In this document: positions 53,899 through 63,587 of the stretch, piece after piece
Layout of the letters: each line of letters opens with the position of its first letter
Position numbering within the stretch: the stretch's first letter is position 1
NCBI RefSeq assembly: GCF_017316125.1
Contig: NZ_JAFLWA010000038.1
Coordinates: 1 to 64,000, forward strand
Source: Enterococcus sp. DIV0660C
Lineage (GTDB): Bacteria; Bacillota; Bacilli; Lactobacillales; Enterococcaceae
Direction: 5' to 3'
Length of the DNA stretch: 64,000 nt
Notes under the pieces: model-generated
Database searches by the model: none
What the model was told of the DNA's origin: nothing
What the model saw: the letters and a program-made list of their open reading frames with translations, nothing else
Position numbers and translations under genes: made by a program

Positions 53899-54579
53899 AT
53901 GACCAAATTCCTAGAAACATATTTACCAAATGCTTCTGCGATTCCTGATGAATTTATTGAAGCAACAAAGCAGACATTGTATATGTCATTTTGGACAGCA
54001 TTAATTTCTGGAATTATTGGTATCACGCTAGGTGTGATCCTAGTTGTGACTCGACCGAATGGATTATTAGCGCATCGATTATTCTATGAAATTTTAGATA
54101 AAACAATCAATGTTATTCGTTCGATTCCGTTTATTATTTTATTGTCGCTTTTAGCACTTACTACGCGCTTTTTGGTTGGGACGACAATCGGTGCTAAAGC
54201 AGCGTTGGTTCCACTAATCGTTGGTGTTGTACCATTTTTTGCTAGACAAATTGAAAATGCTTTGTTAGAGGTTGATCCTGGAGTAATCGAGGCCGCAGAG
54301 TCAATGGGGACGAGCCCATTTGGAATCATCGTGCGTGTTTATTTATTAGAAGGATTACCAGGGATTGTCAGAGTATCTGCTTTGACGATTATCAATGTTA
54401 TTGGATTGACCACGATGGCAGGTGCGGTTGGTGCCGGAGGGCTAGGTAATTTAGCCATTTCTCGAGGGTATAATCGATTCCAAACAGATGTCACGATTGT
54501 TGCGACCTTATTGATTTTGCTTTTGGTATTTTTAAGTCAATTTATTAGTAATCAAATTATTAAAAAAATTAGTCATTAA
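53899..54579 (+). CDS. metI: methionine ABC transporter permease MetI
   Basis: About 226 residues with five to six membrane helices. The EAA-like loop EAAESMGTSPFGIIVRVYL is that of methionine-class permeases. ATG at 53899 after GGGAGG, one base after the metN stop. Confidence 0.94.
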   Translation: MTKFLETYLPNASAIPDEFIEATKQTLYMSFWTALISGIIGITLGVILVVTRPNGLLAHRLFYEILDKTINVIRSIPFIILLSLLALTTRFLVGTTIGAKAALVPLIVGVVPFFARQIENALLEVDPGVIEAAESMGTSPFGIIVRVYLLEGLPGIVRVSALTIINVIGLTTMAGAVGAGGLGNLAISRGYNRFQTDVTIVATLLILLLVFLSQFISNQIIKKISH

Positions 54580-54594
54580 TTGGGGGAAAAAGAG

Positions 54595-55437
54595 ATGAAA
54601 AAAATTATTCGTTTAGTAGCAGTTGCACTTATTGCTGTAGTTTGGTTAGCAGGATGTAGTAAAGGGTCAGCTGAAACCACTGATAAATCAAAGGAAACAA
54701 CAGTTAAACTAGGTGTGATTGGCGAAGACACCGATGTTCGGGATGACGTGAAAGATCGTTTGAAAAAAGAAAATATCAATTTGGAATATGTTAAATTTAC
54801 TGACTATAACCAACCAAATGCAGCATTAGCAGATGGTTCAGTCGATCTGAATGCTTTTCAACATCAATTCTTTTTGGATAACTACAATGAAGAGCATGGA
54901 ACAGATTTAGTTTCCATTGGAAATACAGTCAATGCACCATTAGGTATTTACTCAAATTCACTCAAAAAAATAACAGAATTGAAAGATGGCGCAAAGGTTG
55001 CTATTCCCAATGATGTGACCAACGGTGGCCGTGCATTATTGTTATTACAAACGGCTGGCTTAATCAAAGTAGATGACTCAAAAGGACCAGCACCGACTGT
55101 TTCTGATATTACTGAAAACAAAAAAAATCTAGTGATTTCTGAATTAGATGCTTCACAAACGGCACGTGCATTATCTGATGTAGATATTTCTGTCATCAAT
55201 AGTGGTGTCGCAGTCGATGCAGGATTTAATCCAACGAGTGATGCTATTTTCTTAGAACCTGTTGATGAAAATGCCCGTCCTTATGTCAATATCATTGTTG
55301 CAAGAAAAGAAGATGAAAACAATAAAACATATCAAAAAATTGTCGATGCGTACCAAACAGAAGATACAGCTAAAGTAATCGAAAAAACATCAAAAGGCTC
55401 AAGTGTTCCTGCATGGAAAACATTTGGGCGTAAATAA
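54595..55437 (+). CDS. metQ: methionine-binding lipoprotein MetQ
   Basis: About 280 residues; signal peptide with lipobox LAGC (Cys near 18). NlpA family: KLGVIGEDTDVRDDV start, DLNAFQHQFFLDNYN and IPNDVTNGGRALLLLQ motifs. Receives Met outside and passes to MetI. ATG at 54595 after GGGGGA. Confidence 0.94.
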   Translation: MKKIIRLVAVALIAVVWLAGCSKGSAETTDKSKETTVKLGVIGEDTDVRDDVKDRLKKENINLEYVKFTDYNQPNAALADGSVDLNAFQHQFFLDNYNEEHGTDLVSIGNTVNAPLGIYSNSLKKITELKDGAKVAIPNDVTNGGRALLLLQTAGLIKVDDSKGPAPTVSDITENKKNLVISELDASQTARALSDVDISVINSGVAVDAGFNPTSDAIFLEPVDENARPYVNIIVARKEDENNKTYQKIVDAYQTEDTAKVIEKTSKGSSVPAWKTFGRK

Positions 55438-55466
55438 ACCAGCCAAGACTAAGGGAGGAATTTTTT

Positions 55467-56690
55467 ATGAGTACAACACAAACGACAACATCTGTGAAAG
55501 AATTTATTGCTGAAAGATTACCAGAATATCAAGAGCTAGCCTTAACAATCCACGATCATCCAGAAGTTAGCAACTATGAATTTTTTTCTTCAGAAGCATT
55601 GATTAAACAACTGGAAAAAGAAGGATTTACTGTTGAAAAAGAAGTCGCGGGTCATCGAACAGGTTTCGATGCTCGTTATGCTTCAGGAAAACCTGGGCCA
55701 ACTCTTGCTTTCTTAGCTGAATTTGACGCATTGCCAGGCATTGGTCATGCATGTGGACACAACTTATTTGGAACGTATTCAGTATTAGCGGCTAGCGCAG
55801 TAAAAGAATGGATTAACGAATTTGGCGGAGAGATTCGAGTCTATGGGACACCTGGCGAAGAAGGCGGCGAAAATGGCTCAGCGAAAGGAAGTTTTGTTCG
55901 CGAAGGACTTTTTGAAGATGTGGATGCTGCGCTTTGTGTTCATCCAGCCTATCGTTATGGAAAAACTACTGAATCTTTAGCAAATGATCCAGTTGATATT
56001 AAATTTTACGGGGTTGCTTCCCACGCTGCAGGAGCACCGGAAAAAGGGATCAATGCACTTGAAGCGTTGATTCAAGTATTCAACGGGATCAACGGGTTAA
56101 GGTTGCATTTGCCAAAGGATGTCAATATTCATGGCATTATTACAGACGGCGGAGTTGCCGCTAATGTTGTACCTGAATATGCAGCTGGACGCTTCTACTT
56201 GCGAGCAGCTAACCGTGAAACGTTGAATGAAGTCTATCAAAAAGTTGAAAATATCGTGAAAGGTGCGGCACTCAGCACTGGAACTTCTTATGAATTTGGA
56301 TTGTTCCAAAATGCAGTAGATGATGTGGTGGTCACTCCTTCGTTTGATGCTCTCTTTTTTGATCATCTTCAAGAATTGGAGATTCCAGATGAAGAGATTG
56401 AAACACAACAACGTACAAGCTTAGGTTCATCTGATGTTGGAAATGTTAGTCAGGTAATCCCGACAATTCAACCAACAGTCTCTATTTCTGATTCGTATAT
56501 TGCAGGGCATTCAACTGAATTTAAAGCAGCAGCAAGAAGCGAAAAGGGACTAGCATCGATTGCGATTGCAGCAGAACTTTTAGCGAAGACAGCACTTGAT
56601 TTGCTTCAACAACCAGAAACATTAGCCAGAATAAAAAAAGAGCATCAAGAACAGCTTGCGAAGAAGAAAGAACAGGGATCTTCTTTCTAA
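55467..56690 (+). CDS. M20-family metallo-amidohydrolase
   Basis: A 407-residue M20D peptidase: zinc-binding HACGHN near residue 95, catalytic Glu in GTPGEEGGENGSAK, and SHAAGAPEKGINALEAL. Relatives (AbgB, hippurate hydrolase) cleave N-acyl amino acids. Last gene of the Met T-box operon (GGGAGGA site), so it may free methionine from an N-acyl or gamma-glutamyl form; substrate is inference. Confidence 0.87.
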   Translation: MSTTQTTTSVKEFIAERLPEYQELALTIHDHPEVSNYEFFSSEALIKQLEKEGFTVEKEVAGHRTGFDARYASGKPGPTLAFLAEFDALPGIGHACGHNLFGTYSVLAASAVKEWINEFGGEIRVYGTPGEEGGENGSAKGSFVREGLFEDVDAALCVHPAYRYGKTTESLANDPVDIKFYGVASHAAGAPEKGINALEALIQVFNGINGLRLHLPKDVNIHGIITDGGVAANVVPEYAAGRFYLRAANRETLNEVYQKVENIVKGAALSTGTSYEFGLFQNAVDDVVVTPSFDALFFDHLQELEIPDEEIETQQRTSLGSSDVGNVSQVIPTIQPTVSISDSYIAGHSTEFKAAARSEKGLASIAIAAELLAKTALDLLQQPETLARIKKEHQEQLAKKKEQGSSF

Positions 56691-56738
56691 ACTGTTATCT
56701 TTTATTTTGAGTGAAGAAAAATAAATCAGATTTTTTTG

Positions 56739-56767
56739 TTGACAAATTTTTCTTGAGGATGTAAACT
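56739..56767 (+). promoter_or_regulatory. promoter of the nhaC-type gene
   Basis: TTGACA and TAAACT with 17-base spacing at the head of the third T-box. Confidence 0.7.
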
Positions 56768-56774
56768 TCATGAA

Positions 56775-56980
56775 AGTCATCTTTTCAACAGTAGTAGCAG
56801 AGGTGTTTTGTTCAGAAAGTCGGTGGTTGCTGCGAACCGATCAAGCCTTGTTAACGAATTACATGAAAAGTTCAAACAATAAAATATGTTATTTAAAGTG
56901 AAAAACAGATCTGTTTTTAATTAAGGTGGTACCGCGGAGCAATTCGTCCTTAGTTGAAAACGGGTCTTTTTATTTTTAGT
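56775..56980 (+). ncRNA. T-box leader 3, probable Tyr specifier
   Basis: Has Stem I elements (AGTCGGTGG, TGCTGCGAACCGAT), and the T-box AAGGTGGTACCGCGG (56923-56938). By comparison with the two Met leaders (GAA-x-codon-purine), the specifier here reads GAA-T-TAC-A (TAC at 56860-56862), tyrosine. Bulge TGGT fits discriminator A. The terminator arms after the T-box are weaker than usual. Confidence 0.82.
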
Positions 56981-57074
56981 CAGAGGAGGAAGCCAAAATG
57001 AATTGTGGCGGGATGATTCGATATTATTTCTTTTTTAGTACCTAATATTTTTAACTAAAAAAGGAGAAATTATC

Positions 57075-58478
57075 ATGGAGAAAAAAGCAAATCCGAGTTT
57101 TGTAGAAGCAACATTAGTATTAGCAGTCGTCGTATTGAGCATTGCAGTTGGGGTCGTGGGATTGAAAATCTCACCAAATATTGCCATTTTAGCAGCTATC
57201 GGGATGGTCATGATTTACGCTGTTGTAAAGAAATACCCTTCAGAATGGTTGCATGAGGGAATTATTAATGGAATCAAGCCAGGAATTATTCCGATTTTTA
57301 TTTTTATTTTAGTTGGTTCATTGATCGCAGTTTGGATTCAAGCGGGCATTATCCCAACCTTGATGGTGATTGGGTTTGATTTGATCAGTGTTCAATGGTT
57401 TGTCCCATCTGTCTTTGTCGTTTGTGCGATTGTAGGGAGTGCAGTTGGTAGTGCTTTTACAGTTATGTCAACGATTGGTATTGCCTTTTTCGGTATCGGA
57501 ACAACGCTAGGTCTAAGTCCAGCTTTAGTCGTGGGAGCCATTGTTTCTGGTTCTGTCTTTGGAGATAAGATGTCTCCGTTGTCAGAATCAACGAACTTGG
57601 CAGCAGCGATTGTCGATGCAGATTTATTTAAACATATCAAACATATGATGTGGTCAACTGTTCCGGCATTCGTACTTTCATTTTTCTTATTCATGTTCTT
57701 AGGTCATACGGATAAAGGTGCAAGTCTTTCAGCTATCCGTGAAGTCACAACTACGTTGGAAGCCAATTTTACAATTTCATTTTGGTCATTGATTCCACTT
57801 GTTTTAATGTTAGTATGTGCATGGCGAAAGGTACCAGCCATCTTAACCATTTTATTGAATATTGCTGTAGCAGTAGGAATGATTTTTATTCAAAATCCAC
57901 AAACATCTGTGAATCAATTAGCTTCTGTAATTGAATCAGGATTTGTGGCAAATACTGGGAATGAGCAAATTGATGCGTTGCTAAGCCGCGGAGGAATCGA
58001 AAGTATGATGCCGACCGTTGCATTGATCATCTTGACTTTATCTCTAGGTGGTTTGTTAATTGAATTTGGGTTGATTTCAACTGTGATGGATGTTGTTTCT
58101 AAGCGAATGACCAGCACACCAAAATTGATTTTTACAACATTATTAACAAGTATTGGGGTCAATGTTTTCATTGGTGAACAATTCTTATCTGTCATTTTAC
58201 CAGGAAATGCATTTAAAGATACCTTCAAAAAAGCTGGACTTGATCCAACCGTTTTAGGAAGAACACTGGAAGATGGAGGGACAGTTATTAATTACTTAGT
58301 TCCTTGGGGGATTGCCGGTAGTTTCGTGGCAAGTACGTTTGGTGTTCCAACGTTAACGTACCTACCATTTGTTTTCTTTAGTTTGTTATCGCCAGTCTTT
58401 TCAATGGTGAGTGCTTTCACTGGTTTAGGTATTTCAAAAATTGAAACAGAAGATGAAACAGAATTAGTTTCTGAATAA
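57075..58478 (+). CDS. NhaC-family transporter, likely tyrosine (TyrT type)
   Basis: A 467-residue membrane protein with about eleven helices of the NhaC Na+/H+ antiporter family (GSAVGSAFTVMSTIGIAFFGIG; SGSVFGDKMSPLSESTNLAAA). T-box-controlled NhaC members in Firmicutes are proposed amino-acid transporters (MetT, TyrT, LysW). The Tyr-type T-box suggests tyrosine import or export. No tyrosine decarboxylase or tyrS is adjacent. Confidence 0.82.
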   Translation: MEKKANPSFVEATLVLAVVVLSIAVGVVGLKISPNIAILAAIGMVMIYAVVKKYPSEWLHEGIINGIKPGIIPIFIFILVGSLIAVWIQAGIIPTLMVIGFDLISVQWFVPSVFVVCAIVGSAVGSAFTVMSTIGIAFFGIGTTLGLSPALVVGAIVSGSVFGDKMSPLSESTNLAAAIVDADLFKHIKHMMWSTVPAFVLSFFLFMFLGHTDKGASLSAIREVTTTLEANFTISFWSLIPLVLMLVCAWRKVPAILTILLNIAVAVGMIFIQNPQTSVNQLASVIESGFVANTGNEQIDALLSRGGIESMMPTVALIILTLSLGGLLIEFGLISTVMDVVSKRMTSTPKLIFTTLLTSIGVNVFIGEQFLSVILPGNAFKDTFKKAGLDPTVLGRTLEDGGTVINYLVPWGIAGSFVASTFGVPTLTYLPFVFFSLLSPVFSMVSAFTGLGISKIETEDETELVSE

Positions 58479-58523
58479 GAGCGGCATATTTAAAAACAGG
58501 AAGAATAGGTCGTGAAAAATAAG

Positions 58524-58565
58524 ATTAGAGGGTAAAATCAAAAGTTGTTGATTTTACCCTCTAAT
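58524..58565 (+). terminator. hairpin terminator
   Basis: TTAGAGGGTAAAATCA and its complement form a 16-bp stem; the T tract is weak, so stopping here may be incomplete. Confidence 0.6.
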
Positions 58566-58700
58566 TGTCTAGTAAAGTTGTGGTTCTAAGTGATTAGTTC
58601 CAAAAAAAAATGAGTGACTAGCAAAAATAGTTTTTTATATTTTGAAATGAATACAAGCGACATTGAGGAGTTACTTTTTAAACACCATTAAAGTAATTAG

Positions 58701-58741
58701 AAAAAAGAAGGATGACGAAAGGTTTGTCATCCTTCTTTTTT
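58701..58741. terminator. bidirectional terminator
   Basis: AAAAAGAAGGATGAC with its complement and T residues, between convergent genes. Confidence 0.9.
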
Positions 58742-58742
58742 G

Positions 58743-60083
58743 TTAGGATTTATCAGATAAAGTTAAAGATTCCTTTGGTTTTCGATAGCTAAAGAAAATA
58801 ATTAAGTAAAGTAAAGCAGTCAATAAAGTAACACCAAGTATATTGGTCATTAGGATACCAATGAAGATTAACGACAATGCAACTAACGCAAAAAGATTGA
58901 GGCTTTTATCGAACAAAGTACCTTTCTTTAGTGAAAGAACAAAAGCAGCAGAAACAATCATCAACCAAATGACTAAAACGGTGTAAGAAAGTGAGCCTGC
59001 TAGATAACCAAATAACTCATCACCAACAAAGTAAGAAAGGATGACACCAAGGTAAAGAACGCTGGTACAAAAGAACACTGAACGTTGAGGGACTTGATGT
59101 TTGTTTAAGACCGCAAATGTTTTTGCAGCACCTGTTTTATCCTTCAATCGGAAAAAGAGTGTACGTGAAGCTGCATAGACGCCTGAATTGATGGAAGAAA
59201 ACAAAGCTAAAACGATGACAAAATTGACAATGTCCGCAGCAAATGGAATATTCATTTTTTCAAAAACCATTACGAAAGGGCTGACGTTGCTGTCAGCAAG
59301 TGTGTTCCAAGGGAAAATGATCAAAAGTAGAAATAAAGGAATAATATAGAAGGAAACAATTCGTCCCATCACACCTTTGACTGCTTTTGGGATGGCTTTT
59401 TTAGGATCGTCTGCTTCACTAACCGTAATAGCAATCAATTCAGAACCACCGTAAGAATAAATCACAACTAATAAAGAATTAATGACCCCTTTCATTCCCT
59501 GTGGAGCAAAGCCACCGTGGTTCGTCATTTGTTGTAAGGTGGGGAAAACGCCATGTCCAAACATCTGTTGTCCAACTAAATAAAGTCCGAAAAGAATGAG
59601 TGCAATAATGACACTGATTTTAGCAAAAGCTAGCCAATATTCTGTTTCAGCAAAAAGTCGCACAGAATAAAGATTAATCAGTGTTGTGAGGAGCGCTAAA
59701 ACCAATACGAAGATCCAAGCAGGGACATTAGGAAACCAAAGTTGTAAAAAAGATGCCGCTGCGACTGCTTCTGCAATAATATTGATCATCCATAGTGACC
59801 AGTAAACCCAGTCAATAAAGTCGGCAGAGTGATCGCCAAGATAAGGGCGGATCAACCCAGACAAGCCATGTTGGTTCTCACCAGCTAAGACAAGTTTTCC
59901 TAAACCAGTCATAACAATAAATAAAACAATCCCACCAATAGCAAATGCTAATAAAACGGAAGGCCCCGCGATGCTGATGGCTTCGCCACTTCCCTTAAAT
60001 AAACCTGCACCAATCGCGCCACCTAATGCCAGCATTGTAATATGACGTGAACTCATTTGTTTTTTTAATTTTGTATTTTCCAT
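58743..60083 (-). CDS. amino acid permease, APC superfamily
   Basis: About 446 residues, 12 membrane helices. SSRHITMLALGGAIGAGLFKGSG is the AAT/APC helix-1 signature; SYGGSELIAITVSEADDPKKAIPKAV is the family loop. Glu in SEADDP is conserved. ATG at 60083 after AGAGG. Substrate unknown. Divergent from the glycosyltransferase-like gene. Confidence 0.85.
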   Translation of the reverse strand: MENTKLKKQMSSRHITMLALGGAIGAGLFKGSGEAISIAGPSVLLAFAIGGIVLFIVMTGLGKLVLAGENQHGLSGLIRPYLGDHSADFIDWVYWSLWMINIIAEAVAAASFLQLWFPNVPAWIFVLVLALLTTLINLYSVRLFAETEYWLAFAKISVIIALILFGLYLVGQQMFGHGVFPTLQQMTNHGGFAPQGMKGVINSLLVVIYSYGGSELIAITVSEADDPKKAIPKAVKGVMGRIVSFYIIPLFLLLIIFPWNTLADSNVSPFVMVFEKMNIPFAADIVNFVIVLALFSSINSGVYAASRTLFFRLKDKTGAAKTFAVLNKHQVPQRSVFFCTSVLYLGVILSYFVGDELFGYLAGSLSYTVLVIWLMIVSAAFVLSLKKGTLFDKSLNLFALVALSLIFIGILMTNILGVTLLTALLYLIIFFSYRKPKESLTLSDKS

Positions 60084-60341
60084 AAATAACCTCTTTTCTT
60101 TACATATTTCATGAATGAAAAATAACATTGCTTAATAATACCAAATATTCTGACAATTTCAACTATTCTAAAAATTTCTTTGGATACTTTAATCAAATCA
60201 TCATAAAATTAAAAGATAAAAATGAAAAGAATTGATAAAAAGAGAAATTAATTTTTATCAATTCAGAGCATAATACTCGCTTTTCTATTTCTATAAGAGC
60301 TATGATTAGGAAAATTATTTATGGAAAGTGAGGAGAATAAA

Positions 60342-61247
60342 ATGACTGACAATCATGAAATTTTACTTGTTGCAAAAGACAAAAACTTATATTTTTTTCC
60401 CTTCATTGATTCATTTGAAGTGATTTCTGGGAAAGAGCTATTTGACGAACAGTTTCTGCAAATAAATGCTGCTAAATTTCGCCAATATCAACTGATTATT
60501 TTTTTGGATTTTGGATTTGAGGTAGCGATGGCTATGCAAGTTCGTCCATTGACACGTGCAAAAATTGTCGTCTTTTTTTGGAATCACTTTAAAGAGGAAC
60601 ATTATGAATTATTGAGGCAAATACAAAACGAATCAGTAATTGATGAAGTTTATCATTTTGATGCGCTGGAAGCACATACGTTAGGTTTAAAACATAACAG
60701 CTCTTTTTACTCTGCCAATGTTCAATTACCACAGGAACAAATCACAACAGATTTATTTTTTGGCGCGACTGACAATGGTCGAAAGGAAATTGCAAAACAG
60801 TATCAAGCAGAATTTTCGTCAAGGGCGGTAACCACTAATTATTTTATTTTACCATTGAGAGGTAACGAACAAGCTGGTTATTTAAGTTACTCGGAATATT
60901 TGAGATTAGTGGCAAAAAGCCGAGGAATTTTGGAATTATTGCGCGCAGGACAACAGGGTGTGACATTGCGAACGTTTGAATCTATATACTTCCAGAAAAA
61001 ATTAGTGACTGGAAACGATGTGATTTTTGATTATCAATGCTATCATCCAGATAATATCTTTTTATTGTCGCAACGGTCTTTGGATGAGTTACCCGAATTC
61101 CTTAACCAAGCTTATCAACCAATTGCGCCAGAAATTCTTGATTTCTTTGATGCGCCAAACTGGGCACAGCGTTTCTTAACTATTGATGAATCAATTTTTG
61201 AGCGCTACGAGTATCAAGCAGATTTGTTGGCAAGGTTGAAAAAGTGA
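60342..61247 (+). CDS. glycosyltransferase-like protein (surface polysaccharide, tentative)
   Basis: About 301 residues, no signal peptide. A C-terminal pattern DLFFGATDNGRKE..., YLSYSEYLRLVAKSRGILEL, GQQGVTLRTFESIYFQKKLVTGN and HPDNIFLL looks like the C-terminal (donor-binding) half of CgeB/LPS-core-type GT-B enzymes. The N-terminus does not match well. Starts at 60342 after GTGAGGAG. It is solitary. Confidence 0.5.
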   Translation: MTDNHEILLVAKDKNLYFFPFIDSFEVISGKELFDEQFLQINAAKFRQYQLIIFLDFGFEVAMAMQVRPLTRAKIVVFFWNHFKEEHYELLRQIQNESVIDEVYHFDALEAHTLGLKHNSSFYSANVQLPQEQITTDLFFGATDNGRKEIAKQYQAEFSSRAVTTNYFILPLRGNEQAGYLSYSEYLRLVAKSRGILELLRAGQQGVTLRTFESIYFQKKLVTGNDVIFDYQCYHPDNIFLLSQRSLDELPEFLNQAYQPIAPEILDFFDAPNWAQRFLTIDESIFERYEYQADLLARLKK

Positions 61248-61268
61248 AGGTAATTAAAAAGATACATT

Positions 61269-61307
61269 AAAAAGAGCGTAAGCCACTTGGTTTACGCTCT
61301 TTTTTTT
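61269..61307. terminator. bidirectional terminator
   Basis: AAAAAGAGCGTAA(g)CCA and TGGTTTACGCTCTTTTT pair with T residues between convergent genes. Confidence 0.9.
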
Positions 61308-62247
61308 ATTTTGCGCCCAAAAGCCCTTCTTTTGCATGAACGAGTTGTGTTAAGAAAGCACAATAGGGTGTTTGTATACCATATTTTTGTCCTTTACGCC
61401 AAACAGCACCGTTAATGTAGTCGATTTCGGTCAGACGGTGATTTTTGATTAAATCTTGATACATTGAAGGATAATGAAGACCGATATTGGCAGGATCATA
61501 AGTTGCTGCAATATGCTCGTTGACTTCTGGTTGGTCAAGTTGAATACCTTCTTCAGCGGCAACAGCGGCAAATTCTGCAACAATCGTTTCAACGATGGCA
61601 TTTGCGACAGGTTGTTCACCAAAGCCAGCGATGTTGGAATCTAAAATCGTACATAAGCCATTTAACGTACCATTGACACAAGCTTTACGCCAAATCGAAT
61701 AACGAACATTTCGGCTATAAACAGGATTCAAGTTTGCTTCATCAAAAATGCGAACGATCTCATGCGCAAACGCTTCGCCTTCAGGTTCAAGATTTTCTAA
61801 TTCGATTTCACCATTGCCTAATAATGTTACTTTTCCTGGTCCATCCAACCCGGCAGTCCACATCGTGATACCAAATAAAATATTTTTCTTCGGTACATAT
61901 TTTTCTAACACGTCTTCATGTCCTAAGCCATTCAATAAACAAAGAACGTGGGTTTGCTCGGTAATAATTGATTGAATCGCATGAAACATGTCGTCTAATT
62001 GATTTGCTTTTGTTAAGGCAACGATCAAATCGACTTGTGTGTGACTTTCAATCATTTCTTCAGGTGAATAAATAGGAATTTTGGCAACAACTTCTTCCCC
62101 ATTGAAGTCTGCAACCAAACCATTTTTGCGAATAGCTTCAATATGTGCAGGCCAACGATCAATCAAAATCACGTCATTCCCACTTTGATGAAGCATTAGT
62201 CCGATTCGGCTACCCATTGCGCCTGCACCAGCGATAGCAATTTTCAT
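61306..62247 (-). CDS. 2-dehydropantoate 2-reductase family (PanE/ApbA)
   Basis: About 313 residues starting MKIAIAGAGAMGSRIGLML, the NAD(P)-binding GxGxxG of PanE. Lys in RKACVNGTLNGLCTIL is catalytic. The same family includes enterococcal D-mandelate / D-2-hydroxyacid dehydrogenases, and no other pan gene is adjacent, so either role is possible. ATG at 62247 after AAGGAGAG. Confidence 0.8.
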   Translation of the reverse strand: MKIAIAGAGAMGSRIGLMLHQSGNDVILIDRWPAHIEAIRKNGLVADFNGEEVVAKIPIYSPEEMIESHTQVDLIVALTKANQLDDMFHAIQSIITEQTHVLCLLNGLGHEDVLEKYVPKKNILFGITMWTAGLDGPGKVTLLGNGEIELENLEPEGEAFAHEIVRIFDEANLNPVYSRNVRYSIWRKACVNGTLNGLCTILDSNIAGFGEQPVANAIVETIVAEFAAVAAEEGIQLDQPEVNEHIAATYDPANIGLHYPSMYQDLIKNHRLTEIDYINGAVWRKGQKYGIQTPYCAFLTQLVHAKEGLLGAK

Positions 62248-62404
62248 GTCAAATCTCTCCTTTGAAATTTGTTTCTTAAACAGTTCTATTCTAGTATATA
62301 GAAAAAGTGTAAAAATTAGGATTGTTTTGTTTGATAAAAACGAATAAAAGTGTCTAACTGAGAGAAAGAGAATCCCAAAATCGTACATTAGGAGGCGAAA
62401 GTAA

Positions 62405-63523
62405 ATGAATATTTTAGTTGCAATTGATTCATTTAAGGGAAGCGCGACTTCATTTGAATTAAATCAAGCAGTCGCTCAAGGTTGGCAAGCTGTTCACTCA
62501 GCTGACCAGTTGGTGAACATCCCTATTGCAGATGGTGGAGAAGGAACAGCGCAGGCTTTGTTCCACTCGTTAGGCGGAAAATGGCAAAATTTTTCTGGAA
62601 TCGATTTGTTATTTAGAAAACATGAAAGTCGCTATTTGATTACACAGTGGCAAGGGAAAAAAATTGCGGTGATTGAGTCAGCTGAAGTGATTGGAATTGA
62701 TTTACTGAAACAGGCAACCGATCAGACGATTCGGCTAGCTTCTAGTTTTGCATTGGGAGAAGTGATTAAGGACGCACTAGCGCAAGAAGTCGATGAAATG
62801 ATTGTTACACTAGGTGGCAGTGGCTGTTCAGATGGTGGGTTGGGCTTACTGCAATCTTTAGGTGCAAAGCTAGAAGGCATAACAGATGGCAACCCATTGC
62901 TTACAACGAAAAAAGTCGATCTTCAAGCAAGTAAAGCACACTTTTTCCGTACAAAATTATGGATTGCTGCGGATGTAACTAGTCCATATACCGGTGAATA
63001 TGGAGCAGCAAGATTATTTGGGAAACAAAAAGGAGCGTCATCTGAAACAATTGAATTTTTAGATAAACAAGCAAAAAAGCTAGCAGAACAATGGTCCAAG
63101 GAATATCAAATTGATCTTGAAAAAATTCCGGGAAGTGGAGCAGCTGGTGGCATAGGTGGTGCGTTATTTTTGCTTGGGGCACAGATGATTAATGGCTTTG
63201 AATTAGTTAGCCAAATGATTGGATTAGAAGAAAAAATCAAACAGGCAGATTTGATTGTTACGGGTGAAGGAAGAATCGATCAACAGACAATTCATGGAAA
63301 GGTTCCTTATGGTGTCGCTGTGTTAGCAAAAAAATACAATAAACCGATTGTTGCTTTTTGTGGTAGTCGCCAGCCGGATCTAGGTGAATTAACCAACTAT
63401 TTACCAGCAGTTTTTAGTATTCAATTAGGGCCAATTCGATTAGATGAGGCAATGGAACATGAACGAACAATGGAAAATATTGCTATTTTGGCAGGAAATA
63501 TTTGTCACCTTATCCAATGTTAA
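62405..63523 (+). CDS. glxK: glycerate kinase (GarK/GlxK family)
   Basis: A 372-residue type-1 glycerate kinase: MNILVAIDSFKGSATSFE start, IPIADGGEGTAQAL, VTLGGSGCSDGGLGLL, PGSGAAGGIGGAL and TGEGRIDQQTIHGKVP. It phosphorylates D-glycerate with ATP. RBS AGGAGG. Divergent from panE. Confidence 0.93.
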   Translation: MNILVAIDSFKGSATSFELNQAVAQGWQAVHSADQLVNIPIADGGEGTAQALFHSLGGKWQNFSGIDLLFRKHESRYLITQWQGKKIAVIESAEVIGIDLLKQATDQTIRLASSFALGEVIKDALAQEVDEMIVTLGGSGCSDGGLGLLQSLGAKLEGITDGNPLLTTKKVDLQASKAHFFRTKLWIAADVTSPYTGEYGAARLFGKQKGASSETIEFLDKQAKKLAEQWSKEYQIDLEKIPGSGAAGGIGGALFLLGAQMINGFELVSQMIGLEEKIKQADLIVTGEGRIDQQTIHGKVPYGVAVLAKKYNKPIVAFCGSRQPDLGELTNYLPAVFSIQLGPIRLDEAMEHERTMENIAILAGNICHLIQC

Positions 63524-63532
63524 TTTTTTTGA

Positions 63533-63562
63533 TTGACAAAAATTTAAATTCTATGTTAACGT
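63533..63562 (+). promoter_or_regulatory. promoter of the ABC-F gene
   Basis: TTGACA at 63533-63538 and TAACGT 18 bases downstream, a weak -10. Confidence 0.5.
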
Positions 63563-63587
63563 AATAGGCAAATAAGCCAAAGTGAGG

